From CAZJYI01 sp964550025 (lineage in GTDB: Bacteria > Verrucomicrobiota > Kiritimatiellia > UBA8416 > CAYOBW01), in contig CAZJYI010000225.1 in assembly GCA_964550025.1 (NCBI GenBank), positions 1-14,398 of the forward strand: a stretch of DNA of 14,398 bases, read 5' to 3'. This document shows, one piece after another, positions 1 to 9,400 of this stretch. The position numbers and the translations under genes are program-made. How positions within the stretch are numbered: the first letter of the stretch is position 1; every line of letters starts with the position of its first letter. Under the pieces are notes generated by a model. The model had not been told where the DNA came from, did not search any database, and worked only from the letters and a program-made list of their open reading frames with translations.

Positions 1-53
1 AAATTCTGCCAAAAGACGCGATCGCCCGGATCGCGCCGGATTGGGACAGGCTC

Positions 54-59
54 TATAAT
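54..59 (+). promoter_or_regulatory. Candidate -10 promoter element (TATAAT)
   Basis: A perfect TATAAT hexamer lies 214 bases upstream of the giant gene's first ATG. No good -35 sits 16-18 bases upstream; TTGGGA at 41-46 is only 7 bases away, too close for a classical sigma-70 promoter. Two near-copies of GATCGC-CCGGA (20-30 and 29-40) lie just upstream and could bind a regulator. If used, transcription would start near 66 and leave a leader of about 200 bases. A chance TATAAT in this GC-rich DNA is less likely than in AT-rich DNA, but the call rests on one hexamer. Confidence 0.3.
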
Positions 60-150
60 ACTGCCTTTTATTCAGTGAAAATGAAGGTCCCGCGCGGCCT
101 CCGCCTGTGTCTTCCGGTACAAAACCGCCGGTCAGGCGCAGGAGGGAGAG

Positions 151-249
151 GTGTGCCTCGGGCCATTTGCTGCATTTTGCGGGCCTGTTTTGCGCCGCAA
201 ATGCGGTTGCGAAACGATGAATCGAGAAGGGTTTCCAGAGCAGAACTGA
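151..249 (+). CDS. Possible 32-codon leader ORF with strong Shine-Dalgarno
   Basis: GTG at 151 follows AGGAGGG (140-146), with five bases between AGGAGG and the start. This is the best ribosome-binding site in the upstream region. The frame runs 32 sense codons to TGA 247-249 and begins MCLGPFAAFCGPVLRRKCGC; it is Cys- and Arg-rich, and I recognise no family. It is in the same frame as the giant gene, whose first ATG follows 24 bases after the stop. A stem-loop lies inside it. It could be a translated leader coupled to the giant gene, or a chance purine run before a GTG. Codon use alone does not settle whether it is translated. Confidence 0.25.
   Translation: MCLGPFAAFCGPVLRRKCGCETMNREGFPEQN
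172..204 (+). other. Stem-loop in the 5' leader
   Basis: Bases 172-182 (GCATTTTGCGG) pair with 195-204 (CCGCAAATGC). This makes a 10-bp stem with one bulged T at 178 and a 12-base loop (183-194). The loop repeats the TTTTGCG of the left arm (175-181 and 188-194), so an alternative pairing register is possible. No T-tract follows, so it is not a typical intrinsic terminator. It lies inside the small leader ORF, where ribosome passage would open it. A regulatory role is inference. Confidence 0.35.
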
Positions 250-273
250 AACAACAACACGCAGCATGGGTGC

Positions 274-447
274 ATGACCATGAACGACACTAGACGCAAT
301 GTGCGGACACGCACGATGATGGGTACAGGCCGGCGCCTGGCCGTACTGGCCGGGAAGGTGGCGGTTCGGCACGGCGGCATGGGGATGAAGGTCGCGGCGT
401 TGCCGGCTCTGGTTGCGATGGTGTTTGGCGTGGGAGTGGCGCGCGCC
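274..447 (+). other. Extended Sec signal peptide
   Basis: Residues 1-39 are polar and basic (Arg at 7, 8, 11, 13, 20, 21 and 32; Lys at 28 and 39). Residues 40-55 are hydrophobic (VAALPALVAMVFGVGV). The AxA-type site ARA|EW at residues 56-58 fits signal peptidase I. The first mature residues (EWTPANTN) lead straight into LamG-L1. Fifty-eight residues is long for a Sec signal. If translation instead starts at 379 or 385, the signal is an ordinary 23 or 21 residues. No lipobox is present, so a lipoprotein is unlikely. Confidence 0.75.
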
Positions 448-3400
448 GAGTGGACGCCGGCCAACACCAACGTGGCGCTCTGGCTGGACGCTGACGATGC
501 GTCCACGATCACGGCCAGCGGCGGTTTGGTGAGTCAGTGGGATGACAAGAGTGGACACGACAGGCACGCCACGCAGGGCACGGCGGCTAACCAGCCGACC
601 GACACGGCCGGCGGCCTGAACGGGAAGCACGTGCTGACGTTCGACGGAACGGCGGACTGCTTCGGCGTCGATCTGGATTTCCTGGCGGGTGCATCGCATA
701 CCGCTTTCATCGTGACGAAGCCTACGAACTACACCGACATCTACGGCGCTCGTACGGTGGGGGGCGGCAACAACAACAGGCTGCACGTGGGATTCCAGAA
801 TTCCTCCAACTACCGTATGAACTACTGGAGTCATGACTGGTACGGGAGCATCTCGGCCAACTTCCACGCGGGTGAGGGCAATGTCCTGACCTACGTCTGG
901 ACGGTGGGAACACCAAAGGAGATTTTCGCCAACGGTTCCTCGGAAGGCACAGCCCCCCACAACGCCGGGACAATCGGCACGATGTCGGGCGGGGGAGGCA
1001 TTGCACAGGTCGTCAACCACGGCTACTACGGCGGCGACATTGCCGAGATCATCATGTGCACGAACACGCTCTCGGCGGCCGAGCGCCAGAAGTTCGAGGG
1101 CTACCTGGCGCACAAGTGGGGACTGGAGGGGTACCTGCCCGGGGGGCATCCCTACGAGAATATGGCCCCGTCGCTCGGCGTGTTCGCCAATCTCGAGGTG
1201 ACGGGCATAGACACCAACGAGGCGACCTTCCATGCCAGGCTCGATGCGGAGACCGAGGAGTACGATGTCTACCTGTATTGGGGAGAGACCGATGGGGAGA
1301 CCAGCATCGGCGCATGGACCGAATCGGCCTACGTCGGTTCCTGGACCAACGAAGCGGCGGCTGCCGTCAGTCTCTCGACCAACGGGCTGAGCTCCGGCAC
1401 GAAGTACTACTACTCGTTCCGCGCGACCAACGCCACCACGAACATATGGGCCGACGAGAGCGCGAGCTTCTGGACACTGGGAGCGCCGGGATCGGACACG
1501 GCCGGCGGCGCAACGGGCATCGACATCGGCGCGGCCACGCTGAACGGTCGCGTGGTGGCCACCAACGGCGCGTCGCTGGACCACGTGCGGATTTACTTCG
1601 GAGACAATGACGGCGGCGAGACGCACAACTGGGATTCGAACTTCGTCTTCGACGCGGGGGCCGTCGTTGAAGGCGGCGTGTTCTCGACCAACCTGACCGG
1701 CCTGATCTACGGCCCACAGTACGCCTATCGCGTCTACGCGTCCAACAGCTACGGCGAAGCGTGGTCGGACGTGGCGACCTTCTCGACGGCGACGCCGAAG
1801 CTGGAGTGGATTCCGTCGGAGATGGACAGCATAGAGTTGTGGCTCGATGCGGCCGATGCATCGACGATTACCGAGGACACAGGCGTCAGCCAATGGGACG
1901 ACAAGAGCGGCAACGGCAATCACATGTTGCAGGCTACCGGCAACAAACAGCCTATTAGCGGTTCTCAGACAATCAATGGCTTGAATGCGATCTACTTCCA
2001 GGGGGGCGACGATGACATGCAGACCGCGTCGAACCCGTTCGGCGCGTCGATCAGTGATGCGTTCGTGTGCTTCGCGTTTGATGTCAAGAGTAGACTGAAC
2101 TGCAATACGTTCACGTTGACGGGGGCGGAGAACCCGACTCGGTGGCAGTCGCACTGCCCATGGGGCAACAACAACGTCTACTTCGATTGCGGTGGCGCCG
2201 GTGGCGCGAACCGGAGAAGCTACAACTCCGGCTGGTCGGACAATAAGCAGGTGGTCATGGGGTTCTACTGCTCCGTGATCGACAGCACCCAGGAGATATG
2301 GGAATCCGGCGTGCTGAAGAGCTCAGATACCAGCGGGCACACGGTCGCCACGTCGTCGGGCATACGGATCGGCAGCGCCGCCAACAACTTTGACGTCTGC
2401 GCCATGGGCGAGTTCGTCGTCGTAAACGGGACGATTACGCAGGCCGAGCGTCAGACGATCGAAGGCTACATGTCCCACAAGTGGGGTCTTGACGCAGACC
2501 TGCCGGGGGGGCACCCGTATAAGACCGAAGCACCGTTGGGCGGCAGAGTCAGCTTCGCCATGGCCAACTCCGCGGCTGTGAACATCGGCATGACGAGCGC
2601 GGGCATGGTTGGGACTCTGGACTGCCCGGATGCCATCTTCGACGTGATCGTATACTACAGCACGAACAACAATGCCGACGCCGCTGCGTGGCTGGCGGAC
2701 GGCGATGCCCGGACGCATCTCGTCGGGACGTACACGAACGTGTCGGCGCATTCGGTCACCGGAACGCTTACAACGCTTTCGCCCGCCACCGTCTACTACT
2801 ACACGATGGTTGCATCCAATGCTGCCACCAATGTCTGGGCCAGTCCGAACGCGTATTTCGGCACGGTCGGCCCCCCGGCGGTGGAGAATGCCGGTTTCAC
2901 GCCCGGCAGCCGTATGGCCACGCTGTCCGGGAACCTGCTCTCGACCGGCGGGGCGCCGACGTCGGTGCGCATCTACTGGGGTGACACGGATGGCGGCACG
3001 ATGGCCGCGAATTGGGCGAACACGAATATTCTCAGCGGCTACCATAGGGTGGGGGTACCGTTTTCCTCCGACACGAGCGGCGGTCTGACCTACGGGGTGC
3101 AGTACTACTACCGCTGCTATGCCACCAACGCCAACGGCAACGCGTGGGCCGCGACGACGGCGGAATTCGTGACACGGGTGCCGGATGCGAACTACCCGAC
3201 CAACGGTTTGCTGGGGATGTGGACCTTCGATGACGGGACGGCCGCGGACCTGTCCGGAAACGGTCACGATGGAACGGACTATAACTTCCCCGCCTACACC
3301 ACCGACACGCCCGCCGGGGCCGGCAAGTCGGTCGACTTCAACGGCGGTGACCGCGGGATACTGATCGGCGGCGACGAGAACAACTTCGACGTCGACCGCA

Positions 3401-6400
3401 TTACGATCTCCACATGGGTCAAGGAGCTTCCGGACGGAGGCTGGGAACCGTACATTGCGAAGCGCGGTGAGAACAACAGGGGGTACCAACTCCGGCGGCG
3501 TGGCGGTGAAGGCGAGCTCACCTTTACGATCCGGGGTTCGAGCGGCGCCGACGATCCCGACGACGTCGCCAACCGGACGGCGGTGGTCAACAACAACCCG
3601 ACCACCTGGTATCACGTGGTTGCGCGGTACGACGGTGTGCGGCGGCAGATCGTCATCAACGGGGACACGGTGAACCTCGCCTTGGACATCGCAGACACCG
3701 GCAACATCACCGATGGACCCGATGGGTTGAGCTTCGGCAACCGTCTCAACGGCATGAACTGGGATGGCGCCTGGTCGCGGATCTGGCTGGACGACGTCTA
3801 CATCTACAACCGCGCCCTGAGTGACTCCGAGATCTCCGCGCTCTACGACATTCCCGGCACGTCCCTGGACCCGCAGATCACGATTACCAACCAGGCGGCC
3901 AGCGACGTGGGGGTGACGCAAGCCACGTTCAATGCGACCCTTGAGGCGGATTGGTCGACCTTCGACGTCTATGTGTACTGGGGCCTGAGTGACGAGGGGA
4001 CGGATGCCGGCGCCTGGGGCAACACCAACTTCATCGGCACGTACACGGATGTCTCCTCGGCCAGCCTCGACTTCACCACCAACTCCCTCGCCGGGGCCAC
4101 GCGTTATTACTACGCGTTCTGCGCACAGAACCCGGCCACGAACATGTGGGCCGCGCCCAGCGCGACCTTCGAGACGTTCAGTGCGCCCACGGTCGAGAAC
4201 GGCGCCGGGCCCGAGCCCCACGTCGGCTACACCACGCTCAACGGTTTGCTGACGGCCGGCGGTCAGGCCGATATCACCGTCTGCTGGGGGCTGAGTGACG
4301 CCGGCACCGGCAGTATCGGCGACTGGGACAATGCCGCGGACTTGGGCAACAATCCGAGCGGAGTCCCGTTCTCCACGAACACCGTGGGGGCCTGGGTCGG
4401 TCTTACTTACTACTACCGCTGCTACGCCACCAACGCGTTCGGCGACGACTGGTCTGATGTGTTGAGCTTCACGACGCGGCGGGAGTACTACGGCGTGAAC
4501 GGGCTGAGGTTCTACGGCTACCACATCAACAATGACGGTCTCGCCATGAACCTCGACAACAACGGCGGGATGATGGGGGGCGGTGACCCGACGACATTCC
4601 AGAATTTCTACGGTGAGACGATCATGACGGCGGGTCCGGGCAACCGTGGACTGGACTTCAACAACGATGCAGATTTTCACAATCACGGGGTCATAGCGCC
4701 GAGCCAGCCCGACAACTACAGCACGCTGTTCTGGGGCTACCTGCACGCCTTGACGGATGGCGACTACGAGTTCAGGCGTGTCCGTGATGACGATAGGATG
4801 GGCATCTGGCTGGACCTGGACCAGGATGGCACGTTCGAATCCAGCGTGGCCGGCCTCGGCTCCAATCGCGGCGAGCAGCTCCAGTGGGACAACGACGGCG
4901 GCACCAAGACCAAGACGCTTTATGCGGGCAAGTACATGTTTGCCGTCACACACCGTGAGGGCGGCGGTGGGTCACAGGTTGATGTCGAGTTCAAGGCTCC
5001 TTCCATGGGCGGCCGCACAATCATCCGCCCCACCACCGACCCGAACCAGGACGGCATGTGGCTGTATAAGATTGAAGATGCGCTGGAGCTCACCCTTGAG
5101 AACACCACCGTCACCAACGTGGAGCCCAACACGGCGTGGCTGAACGGGACGCTGACGGCGCCGAGCCAGCGTTTCGACGTGTACGTGTACTGGGCCAAGA
5201 GCGATTACGGGACCAACAGGCAGGACTGGCTTGACAACGGCGACGGCGACTATGTCGGTTCGTACACCAACGTCAGCGGCCTCACGGTCACCCACCAGGC
5301 CACCGGGCTGGATCTCACGGCGACCTACTACTACGCGTTCCATGCCAGCAACGCGGTCGAGCAAGTGTGGGGGCGGCCGCCGACCGAGTTCGAGTCGTTC
5401 GGCACTCCGACGGTCGTGGCCAGCGGTGCGACGGGAACTCATCTGCTTGGCGGCGCCACGTTGAACGGGGCCGTGACGGACGGCGGCGCGGCCGACGTGT
5501 ACCTGTGCTGGGGGACGCAGAACATGGGGACGGGCGACACCTCGGTTTGGGAACATGTCGTGTTCCTGGGCTACCAGACCACCATCGACCCGTTCTCGAC
5601 GGACGTCACGGGGGTGATGTACGGCATTCCGCACTACTACACCTGCTATGCCACCAATGTAGCCGGTTCCGGTTGGAGCTCGGTGGAGAGCTTCAGCATC
5701 GGGAAGAACATCCTGGTCCCCAACGGTCTGAACGCGTACGGCTATCACATCAACAACGACGGCCTGGCCCTGAATCTCCACAACAACGCCGGCATGATGG
5801 GCGGGGGCGATCCCACCACGTTCCAGAATTTCCACGGCGAGGGGCTCCTGACGGCCGGTCCGGGCAACCGCGGGCTGGACTTCAACGGCGACGGAGAATT
5901 CCAGGCCCTGGGAATCATCGGACAGAACGACAACTACAGCACGCTGTTCACGGGGTATCTGCGCGCATTGACGGCCGGCGACTACCAGTTGAGACGCGCG
6001 CACGATGACGACAGAATGGGCATCTGGCTGGACCTGGACCAGGACCACGTCTTCGAGTCCACGGGGATCCTTGGATCGGACCAGGGCGAGCAGCTTCAGT
6101 GGGACAACGATGGCAACACCAAGACGGCTACCCTGACGCCGGGTTACTACCGTTTTGCCGCCACACACCGCGAAGGCGGCGGCGGTTCGGGGGTCGATGT
6201 CCAGTTCAAGGCACCGTTGATGGGCGGTCTGATCACCATTCGGCCCACCACCGACGCGAACCAGGACGGCATGTGGCACTACATGCAGGAAGAGACCTTC
6301 ACCATCTCGAACGCCCTGCCGAGCAATCTGGCCTCGGGGCAGGCGCAGCTCAACGCGACCCTGAACGCCAGCGGCGCGGTGTATGACGTGTACGTGTACT

Positions 6401-9400
6401 GGGACACGAGCGATCACGGCACGGACGCGTCCGCGTGGATCGCGGGAGGGGGGGGCAGCGCCCATGCCGGGTGGTACACGAATTTTGCCGGTAGTGTCAG
6501 CGCAGTGGCAAGTGGACTGACGGACGGCCTGGCCTACTACTTCGCCTTCCAGGGCACCAACATGGCGGAGGAAATCTGGGCACAGCCGTCGCTGAGTTTC
6601 AACACGCTATCCGCTCCCACGGTCGACAACACCGGCGGGGCGACCGGCATCGGCATCGGCACGGCCACGTTGAACGGGCAACTCACGGTCGGCGGCGCCG
6701 CCGACATCTACGTCTGTTGGGGGCGGACGGATGGCGGCGAGAACACGTCGGCCTGGGACCACGTGGAGTCCGTGGGGCAGGAGATCGAGCTGCAGCCGTT
6801 TGCCGCCGATATCACCGGGGCCTACTACGGTATGACCTACTATTACCGCTGCTACGCGACCAATACGTACGGAGTGGATTGGGCGGATTCGGCGACCACG
6901 TTCACGACGGTCAGGCCGATTGCAACTATACTGTCGTCACTCAACTGGGATTTTGAGACCGGGGACCTGACCGACTGGACCAACGTGGGAACCGGCGTGG
7001 GGGCCGATACTTTGTTCCGAAACGGGAACAACCCGGTTTCGCATAGTCGAATCGGTCCCAAGCAGGGCACGTGGTATGTCGACGGGTACCGGCTGCAGGG
7101 CGGCCAGCAGAGCGACGGTTGGACGGGCGTCATCGAGACCGACCCGTTCGTGCTCGGGCCGAGCGCCGCGTTCACGATGGTCTCAGGCGGCGGGACGTTC
7201 AGTTGGAGCGGGACGCCGGCTTCGCCGGGCACACTGGCGGGCATCGCGTTGGAGCGTGAAGTATCGCCGGGCACCTGGGAAAACCTGATCTTCCAGAGCG
7301 GCGGGGCCAACGCCTTGGTTTCCCGCAACTGGGACGCGAGCGCCTATGACGGCGATACGGTTCGGTTGCGCATCTATGACACCACGACGGGTGGCTGGGG
7401 ATGGACGGCAGTGGACGATATCGCGGTGGACAGTGCGTGGACCCTCGGCCCAGCCTCGCTCACCATCACCAATGCGCCGCCCTCGGACCGGGATTTCACC
7501 ACCGTGACGCTCAACGCCACGCTCAACGGCACGGGGTCGGTGTTCGACGTCTACGCATATTGGGGGACAGTTGACGGCGCGACCGATCCCTTGAGCTGGG
7601 CCAGCAACGCCCTTGTCGGCACCTACACCAACGCCGTTGACCTCAATGTCAGCCACGCTATCGGCAACCTGACCGCGGCCTCGACGCCCTACTACACCTT
7701 CCAGATGACCAACGATCTGGAGCAGGCCTGGGCAACCCCGTCCGAGCAGGTCACCGCGCTCGCCGGGCCGGAGGTGACCAACCTGGCTCCGACGGCTGCA
7801 ATCGGCAGTGCGACGCTGGCCGGCGAGCTGACCACGGGTAGCGTGGCGCACGTCCACATCTATTGGGGCACGAGTGACGGCGGAACGACGAAGGGGAACT
7901 GGGACGGCTACGAGCTGCTGAGCGATACGCCGCAGGGGCCGTTCTCCACAACGGTCGCGGCCGGTTATGGCGTGACCTACTACTACCGCTGCTACGTCAC
8001 CAACGCGGCCGGCCATGCGTGGGCCACCACGACCACGAACTTCATGACGACGCCCCCCTACGGGCCCGCGGGCGACGTGCCTTACACCAACGGCCTCGTG
8101 CTGTGGCTCGCCGCCGACAAGCAGACCCAAGGCGACGGCAGTGCGGTCAGCACCTGGGTTGACTCCTCCGCCTCGGGCAACGATGCGTCGCAGGGGACTG
8201 GGTCGCTGCAACCGACCTACGTGGCGAGCGTGGCGGGGATCAACGACATGCCGGCGGTCAGTTTCGACGGGAACGACTACATGGACTACGCGTCCACGGC
8301 CGCGCGGACGGTGTTCTTCGTCGCCATGGCCGACAGTTCGGCGGCAAACCTCGACGGTATCGCCGGGTTCTACAATGCCGACGACGGTATACGGCGCATC
8401 GGAGACACCGGTTGGCGGTATCCCGGCGACGGGAATGACTTCGCGCAGCCCGGCGGAAGCTCCTTCCGGGTCAACGCCGTGAGCGGCGGGACGGCTCCCG
8501 AGAACCAGTGGCATATCGCCGAAGCGTTGCGCGGTACCGGGTCGATGAACTTCAACCGGGTCGGCGAGTACTTCGCCAACCGTGGATTGAACGGCGATGT
8601 GGCCGAGCTGCTGATCTACGACATTCCGCTCATCGCGAGCGAGATGAATGAAATCGGCGCGTACCTCGAGTACAAGTATGGCTTCGACATTCCCGGCTAC
8701 GATGGATACATCCCGCCGACATTGGCCCCGTCGATTACCAACAACGCGCTGACCGGCGTGGGGACGACCGACGCGACCATGAACGGTACGCTGTCGTCCA
8801 CCGGCTGGGTGTTCGACGTGTGGGCGTATTGGGGCACGACCGACGGCGGGACGAATTCCTCGGCCTGGGCCCACAGCAACCGTGTTGGTTGGGTTACCAA
8901 CCATGAGGGGGCGATCAGCTATGACATGAGCGGCCTGACCCCCTCGACGGACCACTACTGCACCTTCCGGGCCACCAATCAGACCGATGATGTGTGGGCG
9001 GAGCCCAGCAAGCCGTTCGGAACACTGGGGTCCATCTCCGTAACCAACCTGCCCGTGGGTACGATGACGATGACTTCGGCGGTGCTGAGGGCGCAGCTTC
9101 TCAGCGGCGGCACGGCGGACGCGACCATCTACTGGGGCACGGCCGACGGCGGTCCGAACCATGGCGGCTGGGAGCGTTCCGAGAGCATTCCCGGGGTCGT
9201 GATGGATCCGTTTGAGACCAACGTGGCGGTGATGGCCGGCGGCACGTACTACTACCGCGCGTACGCCACCAATGCGATCAACGACGGCTGGGCGGCCACG
9301 ACGGCGAGCTTCACCGTGCCACAGGCGGCCGTGTCGCTGAGCATGGCGTCAAAAGACAGCGCCTTCGATCCGTTGAGCGTCAGTGGTTGCATCCTGTGGC

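Noticed and set aside
41..59. TTGGGA...TATAAT as a complete sigma-70 promoter
   Set aside because: Only 7 bases separate the two hexamers, where 16-18 are needed. It also does not match the GG-N10-GC spacing of a sigma-54 promoter. Only the -10 element is kept, at low confidence.
172..204. Intrinsic terminator of an upstream gene
   Set aside because: The stem is present but no T-run follows, and the stem has a bulge. It is listed as an unexplained leader hairpin.
3..293. Frame open from the left edge to TAG 291-293 (also readable from GTG 75 or ATG 81), possibly the tail of an upstream gene
   Set aside because: The first 25 residues (including ARIAPDWDRLYNTAFYS) look mildly protein-like, but the rest is Arg/Cys-rich and unrecognisable. 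It has no Shine-Dalgarno at 75 or 81 and would overlap the giant gene's start by 20 bases. More upstream sequence would decide; a long open frame joining it would revive the idea.
1056..1610. Plus-strand off-frame open frame of 184 codons, and similar plus-strand ones (5367-6008, 9387-9932, 12195-12479)
   Set aside because: They sit inside well-supported modules of the giant protein in another frame. Their products are Arg/Gly/His-rich and without known motifs, as expected for frame-shifted GC-rich coding DNA.
2323..4953. Long minus-strand open frame (876 codons), with similar ones at 4972-6465, 7183-9162, 9349-10716 and 10855-13695
   Set aside because: All five lie in the register exactly opposite the giant gene's codons. 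Antisense stops there can arise only from sense codons TTA, CTA or TCA, which this GC3-rich gene rarely uses. Each of the five ends precisely at a TCA Ser codon (2323, 4972, 7183, 9349, 10855). The predicted products are Val/Arg/His-rich, with echoes of the sense repeats, and show no domain pattern.
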